DNA from: LMUY01 sp964247705
GTDB lineage: Bacteria > Pseudomonadota > Alphaproteobacteria > Acetobacterales > Acetobacteraceae
Length of the DNA stretch: 64,000 bases
Assembly: GCA_964247705.1 (NCBI GenBank)
Contig: CAXTVQ010000021.1
Span: forward strand, 3,995-67,994
Reading direction: 5' to 3'
Positions 49,419-60,700 of this stretch are shown here, in pieces. Position numbers and translations under genes: made by a program. Numbering within the stretch: position 1 is the first letter of the stretch; each line of letters starts with the position of its first letter. Under the pieces are notes generated by a model. That model was not told the DNA's origin and did no database searches. It saw only the letters and a list, made by a program, of their open reading frames with translations.

Positions 49419-51077
49419 ATGCCGACAACGAATTACGCCCCCGATGGCTACGGCGGCGGCACCCCCAGTCTGCCGAGCCGTGTCTCCGCCTTCAAAGACG
49501 ACATCAGCCGGATCGCCGCACTCGTCGAGAGCAGGAACGGCACCTGGAACGCCATCAACCCGGAATCAGTGACCCGCATGCGGTTGCAAAACCGTTTCCT
49601 AACCGGGCTCGACATCGCGCGCTACACGGCTGGCGTCATGCGCGCCGACATGGCTGCGTACGATGCAGACCCGGCGCTGTACACGCAATCACTCGGCGCA
49701 TGGCACGGCTTCATCGCCCAGCAGCAAATGATCGCGGTCAAGAAGAATTTCGGCACGACCAAGCGGCGATATATCTACCTGTCTGGCTGGATGGTCGCGG
49801 CGTTGCGGTCGGAGTTCGGGCCGCTGCCCGACCAGTCGATGCATGAGAAGACGTCCGTGCCCGCACTGATCAGTGAAATCTACACCTTCCTACGCCAAGC
49901 CGACGCGCGCGAGATCAGCAACCTGCTGCGCGCCTCTGACGCGGCCCGCGACGCCGGCGACCACACCAAAGCGGCGGAGCTCCAGGCGCAAGCCGAGAAC
50001 CATGAAACGCACGTCGTTCCGATCATCGCCGACATCGACGCCGGGTTCGGCAACGCGGAAGCGACGTATCTGCTGGCCAAGAAGATGATCGAGGCTGGCG
50101 CGTGCGCGCTGCAGATCGAAAACCAGGTTTCCGACGAGAAGCAGTGTGGCCACCAGGATGGCAAGGTCACCGTGCCGCACGAGGACTTCGTGCAGAAGAT
50201 CCGCGCCATCCGCCATGCGTTCCTGGAGCTGGGCGTTGAGGACGGGATCATCGTCTGCCGCACCGACTCGCTCGGCGCCGGGTTGACCAAGCAGATCGCC
50301 GTCAGCCACGCACCCGGCGATCTCGGTGACCAATATAATTCGTTCCTGGATTGTGACGAGGTTACGGCCGAGACGGCGCGTGATGGCGACGTGATCATTC
50401 GCCGGGAGGGCAAGATGCTCCGTCCCAAGCGTTTGCCAAGCAATCTGTATCAGTTCCGGGCGGGAACGGGGGCGGACCGCTGCGTGCTGGACGGCATCAC
50501 GTCGTTGCAGAACGGCGCCGACCTGCTGTGGATCGAAACGGAGAAGCCGCATGTGGAGCAGATCGCGTCCATGATGGACCGGATCCGCGCTGTGATCCCG
50601 AACGCCAAGCTCGCCTACAACAACTCGCCCTCCTTCAACTGGACGCTGAGCTTCCGCCAGCAGGTGTTCGACGGCTGGAAGGAGGACGGGAAGGACGTCA
50701 GCGCCTATGACCGGGCAAAGCTGATGAGCGTGGATTACGACGCGACGGCGTTGGCAGAGGAGGCGGACACGCGCATCCGCACCTTCCAGGCCGACGCTGC
50801 CCGCCGGTCCGGCATCTTCCACCATCTCATCACGCTGCCGACTTATCACACGGCGGCGTTGTCAGCCGACAACCTCGCCAGAACGTATTTCGGCGCGGAC
50901 GGGATGCTCGGCTACATCCGCGATGTCCAGCGGCAGGAAATCCGTCAAGGCGTCGCTTGCGTGCGGCACCAGAACATGGCCGGGTCGGACATCGGCGATG
51001 ACCACAAGGAGTATTTTGCGGGGGAGGCTGCGCTCAAGGCGGGCGGCGTTCATAACACGATGATGCAATTTAGCTGA
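49419..51077 (+). CDS. aceA: Isocitrate lyase (long form)
   Basis: A 552-residue enzyme of the glyoxylate shunt, splitting isocitrate into succinate and glyoxylate. The catalytic loop is KQCGHQDGK (Cys about residue 241); ADIDAGFGN and YNNSPSFNWTLSF match the substrate/metal segments. The length is of the long type (about 530-560), not the 430-residue E. coli type. CGGAG stands 9 bases before the chosen ATG, where homology-like sequence begins. No malate synthase is in the window. It should matter for growth on the acetyl-CoA made by the acyl-CoA island. Confidence 0.92.
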   Translation: MPTTNYAPDGYGGGTPSLPSRVSAFKDDISRIAALVESRNGTWNAINPESVTRMRLQNRFLTGLDIARYTAGVMRADMAAYDADPALYTQSLGAWHGFIAQQQMIAVKKNFGTTKRRYIYLSGWMVAALRSEFGPLPDQSMHEKTSVPALISEIYTFLRQADAREISNLLRASDAARDAGDHTKAAELQAQAENHETHVVPIIADIDAGFGNAEATYLLAKKMIEAGACALQIENQVSDEKQCGHQDGKVTVPHEDFVQKIRAIRHAFLELGVEDGIIVCRTDSLGAGLTKQIAVSHAPGDLGDQYNSFLDCDEVTAETARDGDVIIRREGKMLRPKRLPSNLYQFRAGTGADRCVLDGITSLQNGADLLWIETEKPHVEQIASMMDRIRAVIPNAKLAYNNSPSFNWTLSFRQQVFDGWKEDGKDVSAYDRAKLMSVDYDATALAEEADTRIRTFQADAARRSGIFHHLITLPTYHTAALSADNLARTYFGADGMLGYIRDVQRQEIRQGVACVRHQNMAGSDIGDDHKEYFAGEAALKAGGVHNTMMQFS

Positions 51078-51083
51078 TGCATC

Positions 51084-51114
51084 GGTGGGGCGGACGCTTC
51101 GTCTCCGCCCCACC
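51084..51114 (+). terminator. Strong hairpin after isocitrate lyase
   Basis: GGTGGGGCGGA pairs perfectly with TCCGCCCCACC (11 bp) across a 9-base loop, 7 bases after the aceA stop. No U-tract follows, but the position between convergent genes fits a terminator. Confidence 0.65.
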
Positions 51115-51305
51115 TCGCCTGGCGCATCCTCTCCAAGCGAGATGCGGCGCGAGCCACGCTACGAACGCTGAAAGTGCTTGTCTCGGACGGGGAACGAATT
51201 TAGATCCGCGATAGCTGTGGTCGTAGGCAATCAGCAGCTAGACCGAACAGGCTTGTGCACAATCCGCGTCAAGCGCCTGGCTCCATGGACCCTTGCGGAT
51301 CCGCG

Positions 51306-52629
<1,324 letters not shown>

Positions 52630-52637
<8 letters not shown>

Positions 52638-53502
52638 CTAGCATCTTCAGCGCGTTGGTCAGGCTGCGCCGCATCCGGTTGAACGATTCCGCCAACGAGG
52701 CGATCTCGTCGCGGCCACGGACTAAGTATTCCGGGGCATCCATGTTGCCCAGGCTGACCGCGTTGGCGCTGGCCGAAATCCGGCGTACGGGGCGGATGAT
52801 CACGAACTCCAGCATCACGTTCAGCAGCACGAGCACGAGCAGGAACACCGCGCCCAGCCAGATCAGCACCGTGTCAAACACCGCCCAGGCCTGGTTCAGC
52901 GGCACAGACATCGGAACGGACACGATGCTGGCCCCGAGCACTTCGTTCAGTTTCCAATTGAAGCCGTTCTTGTTGCCATAGAGGTCGATCAGCGATGCGG
53001 GCGCTGCGTCCGGGGTCGAGTGGCAGGCGAGGCAGGCCTGGTCCGTTATGATGATCGGGCGAGACACGGACAGGATCCGGCCGGACGGCGTGTCGCGTTC
53101 GGTTTCCACGCGTTTGAGGCTGCGGTCGGCCCGCATCTGATCGATGACCGTGTGCTGCCAGTCGGCCGGCAGATCGGCCGGATTGGTCGGGTCCAGCACC
53201 ACTGTCCGGTAGCTGTAATCCGCCAATTGCGTCTGCACGGCGCGAAAATTGGTCTGCGCCGCCCAAGCGGGCACGGATTGCGGCAAGAAACGATGGGCGA
53301 ACTGGTTGGCCACCAAGGGCGCGATCTCGTCGGCGGTATAGCGGCTGATCGCGGCGGCCTGGGCGTCCATGAGGGCCGCCTCGCTGAGGACACCGCGACG
53401 CGCATCGGCGAAGATCAAGTTATATGACAAGCCGGCCGCGAGCCCGAGGCCGACGAGAAGCCCCGTCAGCAGCACCAAATTGAACTTCAGCCGCAAACCC
53501 AT
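52630..53502 (-). CDS. DUF3365 (heme-motif) sensor with HAMP, no kinase output
   Basis: A 290-residue membrane protein: N-terminal membrane helix (FNLVLLTGLLVGLGLAAGLS), a periplasmic DUF3365/Tll0287-like domain with one c-type heme motif CLACH, a second membrane helix (TVLIWLGAVFLLVLVLLN), and a C-terminal HAMP (RPVRRISASANAVSLG). No histidine kinase or cyclase follows, so the HAMP is the cytoplasmic end. It should sense redox state or a small ligand through heme and hand the signal on, most simply to the overlapping Ser/Thr kinase (inference). Confidence 0.87.
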
Positions 53503-53513
53503 CCGCGTACCCC

Positions 53514-54608
53514 TTAGCTTCCCAACAGTTGACTGACCTGTTCGGCGGTAAGCTTGCCGGTCACGGCCTCGTTCGACTCCTGCTGAAAGTGCCGGATCGC
53601 AGCGAGAGTGTCGGCGGCGAACACGCCGGATACGCGGCCGTGGAAATAGCCCAGACGCTGCAACGCGAGTTGCACCCGCCGGCGCTCGGCCGGATTTAGC
53701 GGAGCCGGGTCGCCACTCGTCGGATGCTGCGGTGCGGGCTTGCTCTCGGACGGGGACGTTGCAACCTGTGACGGTGGCGTAGCGGCAGCGACCACGGCGG
53801 GCGGTTCGGGCGCTGCAGCAGCCGGCCCACCGGTCAACCAGCTCGCCGTAGCCGGTGCGCGCGACACCAGCATCTGGCCGCGAGCCGCAGAGAGCGTGGT
53901 CGGCAGGTCGGCAAGAGCCTTCGACAGGTCGACATTGCCTGCCTGCAACAGGTCGGAGAACGCAGAGGCGAGCGGCGACGGGCCGATCGCGCCGGCCGTG
54001 GGCAGCAAGGCAGCGGCCAGGCCCGCATGAAGGTTGTCGCCCGGCCGCAGCATCGAGTCGAACGAGAGCTGCGGGTCCGTGCTGGACTGCAGCGCCACGT
54101 CCATCAGCACCAGCCCGGCACCGGCGCCCGGCGTGGCGATGGAGGACATGAGCAGGCGCGCCACGATCCCCTGCGTCAGCACATCGGTCGGGCGCTCCAA
54201 TCGCGTCTCCGACGGGAGCACGAACAGCCTCTCGGCGAACGGCGCCACATAACCACAGACGTAGATCACGCTGCGGCTGCCCGGAGAGGCCGCGACCTCG
54301 TCGCCCAGGGCCGCGATGGCCGTTCCTGTGCGCGCATTGCTGGGATCGCTGAGTTCCGTCACCTTGAAACCCGCCCTCGTCAACGCGGCAGCAACCAGGC
54401 GCGCCGACATTTGGCATCCGGGGAGGGCAGGTAGAGCGGCGTAGGACGCGTTGCCGATGACCAAGGCAACGCTCGGCGGAGCGGCGTCGGCGGCTTGCGT
54501 GGGGACAGCCTGGGCCAGGACACTTGCAACGACGGCGCCAAGCGCGACGCAGGACAACCTTAGCGATACCATTACGGGAAGTAGATAGCCTGATTTGGTT
54601 GCGTTCAT
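53514..54608 (-). CDS. Exported caspase-fold protein with degraded catalytic dyad and peptidoglycan-binding domain
   Basis: A 364-residue protein: signal peptide-like N-terminus (to about residue 39, AVPTQAAD), a caspase-like domain (SVALVIGNASYAALPAL; Peptidase C14 family), a Pro/Ala linker, and a C-terminal peptidoglycan-binding_1 domain (about 305-364: RVQLALQRLGYFHGRVSGVF). In active members, the His is in GHG and the Cys in DACR. Here those places read GYV (119-121) and DVAL (170-173), so both catalytic residues appear lost. Probably a pseudoenzyme or binding module in the periplasm. ATG overlaps the glycosyltransferase stop by one base. A more internal Met (residue 13) could also start it. 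Confidence 0.8.
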   Translation of the reverse strand: MNATKSGYLLPVMVSLRLSCVALGAVVASVLAQAVPTQAADAAPPSVALVIGNASYAALPALPGCQMSARLVAAALTRAGFKVTELSDPSNARTGTAIAALGDEVAASPGSRSVIYVCGYVAPFAERLFVLPSETRLERPTDVLTQGIVARLLMSSIATPGAGAGLVLMDVALQSSTDPQLSFDSMLRPGDNLHAGLAAALLPTAGAIGPSPLASAFSDLLQAGNVDLSKALADLPTTLSAARGQMLVSRAPATASWLTGGPAAAAPEPPAVVAAATPPSQVATSPSESKPAPQHPTSGDPAPLNPAERRRVQLALQRLGYFHGRVSGVFAADTLAAIRHFQQESNEAVTGKLTAEQVSQLLGS

Positions 54609-55849
54609 CAATGATCGCGACACGGTGCCGTTTTTTCGACGACGCCGCGGATCAGTTCGAACCATCCTTTCAGATGGAGCGCCATCGCGAAACGAGTTTC
54701 GGCAAATACTCGGGCGGCCTGCCCTCTTGCCGCGCGACGCCCAGCATCATCCAGCAGCGCGCAGGTTTGCTGAGCGACCGCGGAAGGGGTGAGGGGTGCT
54801 ACCAGCATGCCCGTATCGTCATGGCTGATGAACTCGCGCGTGGCCGCCGTCTCCGCAGCCAGGATTGTACAGCCGCATGCCATGGCCTCACGCAGTGACC
54901 AAGAGGCGATGAACGGGTACGATAGGTAACAGTGGACGTCCGATCGCTGCAGCACGCGGACGAAGTCGAGATAACCGGTTCGGCCCGGGAAATGCAGGCG
55001 CCCAAGGTCCACCCGTCCCGCGACCTCGGCAAGCAGCCGCTCTCGCCACGTGCCCGTCAGCGGCTGCAATCCGTAGCTCACCCCGTCTCCGCCAAGACAG
55101 ATCACCTGTACGTTGGAACGGGCCATGATATCCGGCAGCGCGCGCATGAAGGTGTGAAATCCGCGATACGGCTCGAGGTCGCGCGCCACGAACGTCACCA
55201 GATGCTCGTCCGGCCCAACGTCTATCGAGCCGAGCCGGAAGGGTGCGGTGCGGCTTGCCGGGTCGGGGCGGCAAGTTTCCAGGTCGACGCCGTCCGGGAT
55301 CACGCGGATCGCCGGCTGCGCCCAGCTTGGATACAGCGAGCGCTGCCACTCCGTCGGGCTGACGCCTTGTTGCCCCTGCAGCAGCGCGAGCACGCCGGCT
55401 GCATTCTTGGCGCGCACGCCGCCCAACTGGCCTGGATGGACAGCAAACTCCGGGTCGAACCCAACGTCGGCGCCCTCGCCGTGGTAGAAATATTCGCGGT
55501 AGCCGATGTGCGGCACGCCGGGCCAGACATCGTGCAGGTTGAGCGTCTCGCCCCAACCCTCGTGGCCGATGATGATGTCCGGCTGGAACCCGGCCTCGCG
55601 CAGGCCCGCCGCGACTTCGGCGACGGCCACCGCGTTGCGCATGGCCGCATCGAACGCGCGCGCATCGGAATGGGTGCGGTGGGAGGCCGGGGTCACGGCA
55701 TATGTCACCTTCGTTACTCCGGCGATCTCCCACTTGCTGGGCCGGGTGATGAATACAATGCGGTGACCGCGGTGTGCGGCAAGCGCCTCGAGCAGGTGTA
55801 CGAACTGGCCAGGGAAGCTGCGGTGTACGAACAGCAGTTGCATCGGCAC
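54608..55849 (-). CDS. Glycosyltransferase family 4
   Basis: A 413-residue GT-B enzyme beginning LLFVHRSFPGQFVHLLEAL, with GHEGWGETLNLHDVWPG, GEGADVGFDPEF, VIPDGVD, and the sugar-nucleotide motif ASWSLREAMACGC (Glu of E-x7-E-type). It uses a nucleotide sugar to glycosylate an acceptor. First gene of the operon divergent from fhaC-tpsA; the nearby giant adhesin is the obvious acceptor, but a polysaccharide cannot be excluded. Start GTG at 55849 or ATG at 55843. Confidence 0.87.
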   Translation of the reverse strand: MPMQLLFVHRSFPGQFVHLLEALAAHRGHRIVFITRPSKWEIAGVTKVTYAVTPASHRTHSDARAFDAAMRNAVAVAEVAAGLREAGFQPDIIIGHEGWGETLNLHDVWPGVPHIGYREYFYHGEGADVGFDPEFAVHPGQLGGVRAKNAAGVLALLQGQQGVSPTEWQRSLYPSWAQPAIRVIPDGVDLETCRPDPASRTAPFRLGSIDVGPDEHLVTFVARDLEPYRGFHTFMRALPDIMARSNVQVICLGGDGVSYGLQPLTGTWRERLLAEVAGRVDLGRLHFPGRTGYLDFVRVLQRSDVHCYLSYPFIASWSLREAMACGCTILAAETAATREFISHDDTGMLVAPLTPSAVAQQTCALLDDAGRRAARGQAARVFAETRFAMALHLKGWFELIRGVVEKTAPCRDH

Positions 55850-55960
55850 ACTTCACTCCGGACCTTCTCGTAAATTGGACCAACCGCACGGAAGCGTGAT
55901 TAACACCATGACACGAGCGTAAGGACGAGGTATCTTAACCGAGATTAATCGGCAGACACT
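55850..55960. other. Divergent promoter region between glycosyltransferase and two-partner secretion genes
   Basis: 111 bases hold both promoters. The sequence CCGAGATTAATCGG (inverted CCGA/TCGG with GATTAATC inside) at about 55939-55952 could be an operator, and another GATTAA lies near 55903. No confident -35/-10. Confidence 0.4.
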
Positions 55961-57745
55961 GTGGACCACCAAGCGACACAGCTAAAAACCGCCTTCCGCT
56001 GGTGGCTTGCATCCATCTTGGTGGTTGCAACAGGCTGGTTGCTCGTGCTGACCCGGCCCGCAGCGGCGCAACGGCCAGACGCTCCGTACACCGGCAACCT
56101 GGTGCCGCAGGGCTCGCCCATTCCTCGCATCCTGCCGCCTGCGCCACCGAGTGTCGCACCCGATGCCGGCCTGACCCAGCCGGTGGCTCCCGGGGCGTCC
56201 CCCGCGGTCGACGTGCCCGTCCGCAGCGTGTCCATCGCCGGGGCGACTGCATTTGCCGATGCCCGGCTCGCCGCGTTGACGGCCGGGCTGGTCGGCCCGT
56301 CCATTCCGGTTGCCAAGATCGAGGCAGCCCGGGCGGCCCTGCTGAACTTGTATCGTGGCCAGGGCTTCGTGCTGACCACCGTCAGCGCCAATGTCAGCCC
56401 TGCCGGCGACCTCCGGTTCAACATCATCGAAGGCCGCATCGCCGAGGTGAAGCTGGACGGCGACATCGGCCCTGCTGGCGTCCAGGTGCTGCGCTTCCTC
56501 AACCACCTGACCGAACACCAGCCGATCGATAACGCCACGCTTGAGCGCTGGCTGTTGCTGGCGCAGGACGTGCCGGGCGTCACCCTGCATGCCGTGCTGC
56601 AGCCGTCGGCCGAGGATCCGGGGGCCCTGACCTTGGTGGCCCAGGTGCAGCGGCAGGCGGTGAACGGCCTGTTGACGATCGACAACCGCGCCTTCCGCCA
56701 GACCGGCCCGGAAGAAGGCCTGGCGATCGTCGACCTCAACAGCTTCACGCAACTGGGCGAGCGGACCGAACTGTCCATCTACCACACCAACGGAAGCACG
56801 CAGAACTTCGGCCAGGCCTCCACGGAGGTCTTCGCCGGTGGTTCGGGGCTGAAGATCCGCATCTATGGCGGTTACGGCAAGGCCGAGCCGTCCGACCCGC
56901 TGCGGGAGATCGGCTATCAGGGCTTCACCACCACCTTCGGCCTGGCCGCTTCCTACCCGGTGATCCGCTCCCGCCAGCAGACGCTGAACGTGATCGCCAA
57001 CCTCGATGCGGTCGAAACCGAGATCCGCACCGCGAGCGGCCCCCAAGGGCAAGAGATCCGCGCCAGCCGCGATTCCCTCCGCATCGCGCGGATCGGCGCC
57101 GAATATGCGATCGAGGATTTGCTGGCCGGCAACGCCCGCCCGGCCGTCAACTTCGCCAGCATTCGCCTGTCCCAGGGCGTGCCCTTCCTGGGCGGAACCG
57201 GTAACGGCAACGCAACGCCCGGGCGGCAGAACGAGCGGGTCGACTTCACCAAAGTCGCGGTCGAGCTGTCGCGGACGCAGACGCTGTTCGTGCCCTGGAG
57301 CGAAGCGAGCGTCGCCTTGAAGACCCGCGTGCTCGGGCAAGGCAGCGGCGACGTGCTCCCCCCATCGGAAAAATTCTTCCTGGGCGGCAGCGAGATCAAC
57401 CGCGGCTTCTATTCCGGTGAGGTCACCGGCGACAACGCGCTGGCATGGTCGTTCGAGTTGCAGTTGAACACCGGGCTCGACTTGACGGCGTTCAACTACC
57501 CGATCCCGATCACCGCCCAGTTCTACACCTTCTACGACCGCGGCGAGACCTGGGAGAACCAGAAGATCGACCCGAACACCCGCCTATCGTCCGAGGGCGT
57601 CGGTGGCCGCTTCAATATTACCCGCTATACGGAGTTCGACGTGGAGGGCGTGATACGCAACACCAGGCTGCCAGTCGGCACGCAGGGCGTTGTGAAGCCG
57701 CTCAAAGCCGACGCGCTGTATTGGCGGGCGCTGACACGGTTCTGA
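55961..57745 (+). CDS. Two-partner secretion outer-membrane transporter (TpsB, FhaC/ShlB/HecB family)
   Basis: A 594-residue outer-membrane protein: signal peptide (WLLVLTRPAAAQ), a Pro-rich helix/linker, POTRA-like regions (about 85-245, e.g. VRSVSIAGATAFADARLAAL and GFVLTTVSANVSPAG), and a C-terminal beta-barrel with the SEINRGFYSGEV loop (the VRGF-type motif of the L6 hairpin) and a terminal Phe (WRALTRF). It exports the TpsA encoded next. GTG start; no clear ribosome site. Confidence 0.92.
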   Translation: MDHQATQLKTAFRWWLASILVVATGWLLVLTRPAAAQRPDAPYTGNLVPQGSPIPRILPPAPPSVAPDAGLTQPVAPGASPAVDVPVRSVSIAGATAFADARLAALTAGLVGPSIPVAKIEAARAALLNLYRGQGFVLTTVSANVSPAGDLRFNIIEGRIAEVKLDGDIGPAGVQVLRFLNHLTEHQPIDNATLERWLLLAQDVPGVTLHAVLQPSAEDPGALTLVAQVQRQAVNGLLTIDNRAFRQTGPEEGLAIVDLNSFTQLGERTELSIYHTNGSTQNFGQASTEVFAGGSGLKIRIYGGYGKAEPSDPLREIGYQGFTTTFGLAASYPVIRSRQQTLNVIANLDAVETEIRTASGPQGQEIRASRDSLRIARIGAEYAIEDLLAGNARPAVNFASIRLSQGVPFLGGTGNGNATPGRQNERVDFTKVAVELSRTQTLFVPWSEASVALKTRVLGQGSGDVLPPSEKFFLGGSEINRGFYSGEVTGDNALAWSFELQLNTGLDLTAFNYPIPITAQFYTFYDRGETWENQKIDPNTRLSSEGVGGRFNITRYTEFDVEGVIRNTRLPVGTQGVVKPLKADALYWRALTRF

Positions 57746-60700
57746 TGCGTAATGGCCAGTCAAGGGAGCCGCGCATTGCTGAAGGCGTCACGGATTTGAA
57801 AACAGCAAGGGCCCAGGCTGCATCGGCGCTGATGGCGACGCAGCGGCTCAGCCGCTCCGCCCTCCTGCGCAGCACGGCGTTGCAAGCCGCTGTCGGCTTA
57901 GCCTTGGCAGCCCCGGCTTTGGCCCAGCCCGCCCCGAACGCACGGCCCATGGGAGGGCAGGTGACGGCGGGTTCGGCATCGATCGGCACCACCACGTCCG
58001 CCACCACCATCACCCAGTCGACCAACCGCGCGGCGATCGATTGGACCAGCTACAACATCGGCAGCCAGCAGAGCGTCAATTACCAGCAGCCGAGCAGCAC
58101 CTCGGTCACGCTGAACCGGGTGACGAGCAGCGATCCCTCGCAGATCGCGGGCAAGATCAACGCGAACGGCCAGATCGTCATCACCAACCAGTCGGGGGTG
58201 ACGTTCTACCAGGGCTCCGAGGTCAACGCGCAATCCGTCGTGGTCAGCGCGGCCGGGATCACCAACCAGAACTTCATGGCCGGCAAGATGGCCTTCGACC
58301 AGGCCGCCAACCCGAATGCCCGGATCGTCAACAACGGCAACATCACGGTCAAGCAAGCCGGGCTCGCCGCCCTGGTGGCGCCGTCGGTGGCCAACTCGGG
58401 CGTCATCAACGCCAAGCTCGGCCACGTGATCCTGGCCGGCGCCGCCGCCCACACCTTAGATATGTACGGTGACGGGCTGGTCAGCATCGACGTCACCAAG
58501 CAGGTCACCACCGTTCCGGCCGGGGCCGACGGCAAGGCGGTCACGGCCTTGGTGACCAACACCGGCACGATCCGGGCGGATGGCGGCGTGGTGCAACTGA
58601 CCGCGTCCGCCGCGGATGGCGTGGTGCAAACGCTGGTCCGCGCCGGCGGGCACATCCAGGCAAACACGGTCGGCAACCAGACCGGCCGCATCGAGGTCGC
58701 CGGCACCGGCGGCTCCGTCGTGGTGGAGGGCCGCCTTGCCGCCGATGGCCGGGCACCCGGCACCATCGGCGGCCAAGTCATGGTGGCCGGCAGCAACACC
58801 ACCACGGTGGCGGCTTCCGCCCACATCAGCGCTAGTGGCCAGACCGGTGGCGGCGCGGTCGCGGTCGGCACGACGCTCGCCCGTGCCACCGGGTCAGGGC
58901 CCGCTCCGGCCGGAACCTCCACCCGCACCGTGATCGCGAGCGGCGCGCGCGTGTCGGCCAACGCCACCGGGCAGGGCAGCGGTGGCCGAATCACGGTGCT
59001 CAGCACGCAGCAGACGGCTGTGAACGGCGCGCTCGCGGCGAAGGGCGGCACGACCGGCGGCAACGGCGGCGAGATCGAGATGTCGGGCGAGCAGGGGTTC
59101 AGCCTGACCGGTAAAGCCGATGTTTCCGCGCCGCACGGCGCCCTTGGCACGATCCTGCTCGACCCGGCCAACCTCACGATCTCCAGCACCAGCCCGAGCA
59201 CGATCACGCCGAGCGGGACCAGCCCGAACATCGCCTACAACACCGGCGGCACGGCCACGAACGCCGTGGTGTCGCCGGCCCAGTTAACGGCCCTCACCGG
59301 CAACCTGGTGCTGCAGGCCAGCCAGAACCTGACGGTCGCCAGCAATCTGGCCTACTCGCAAGGCAGCGTCACGTTGCAGGCCGGCAACAACCTGACCGTG
59401 AACAGCGGCGTGACGCTCTCCGCCGGCGGCAACTTGCTGCTGTATGCCGGCTGGAGCGGGATACCTGGCTACAACCCGGCCGGTGGTCTGAGCGTCCAGG
59501 GCTCGATCTCGGGGCAGGGGATCGACCTGCGCGCCGGCACGGGTGGGATCGCGCTCGGCGGCACGCTGACCGCTTCGACCTCAATGGAACTGACGACGAG
59601 CGGCGCTGTCACGCAGTCGGCTGGCAGCGTGCAAACGCCGAATATCTTCGGTACGGCTGCTTCGGTATCGTTGACGCAGAGTGGCAACCAGATCGCCGGA
59701 CTCGGCCTGACGACCGGCGTCATCGGGTCGAACACCACCTTGACGATGAGCGCCGGCGGGCTCGCCGTCGCCACCTCGGTACCGCTGACGGTAGGTGCCA
59801 ATTCGGCCGGAGTCACCGGCGGCGTGATCGTTCCGGCCGGTCAGTCGATTTCACTGCAAGCCGATACGCTGAGCCTGATCGCGGGGGCTGGTCAGACCGC
59901 TCTATCCGCACCCGGCGGTACTGTCATCCTGCAGCCGCTGACAGCGGGCCGTGGCATCACCGTCACCAACACACCCTCGGTGACCGGCGGCGTGCTCGCG
60001 CTCAGCCCGGCTCAACTCGGGCTGATCACCGCGAGCGCACTGCAGCTCGGCGGCGCTGCCTCCTCCGGCAACATCGTGTTTGGTTTGCCCGGCGAGACGA
60101 CCGACCTCGCGTCCGGCAGCACGATCGGTGCGGTGGCGTTGTCCACGACGGGAACCGTGACGCAAGGCGGTCCGCTGCTGGTCAACGGCCTCAATGGATC
60201 GGCCGGCACGGTGACCCTGACGAACGCAGGCAACAGCATTCCAAACGCCACGGGGCTGACGGCCTCGGGTGGCCTGACGCTCTCGACGGCGAACGGGCTG
60301 ACCTTGTCCGGCGCCTACAGCTCCAACGGCCTGCTCTCGATTTCGGCAGGCACAAATCTGTCTTTGTTGTCGACCGGGTCGGTGAGCGCGCCGAACGGTG
60401 GCACACTGACGGCGGGCGGTGCCCTGTCCGTTGCCGGTTCAGTGACCTCCAACAGGGGCTTCTCGATGAATGCCGGCGCGGGCGGAATCGCCTTTGCCGG
60501 CAATGTCAGCACCGGCCAGGTCCTGACGATACAGAGCAGCGGCCCGGTGACGCAGACTGCCGGCGGCATCACGGTCGGCGATCTCGAGGGGTCGGCGCTA
60601 TCGGTGTCCCTGCCGTCGCGCACCAACGCGATCGACAACGTCGCTGAATTCGCGGCTTTCAGCGTCACCGGCAACACGGGCGACTTCACGTTGGTCGACA

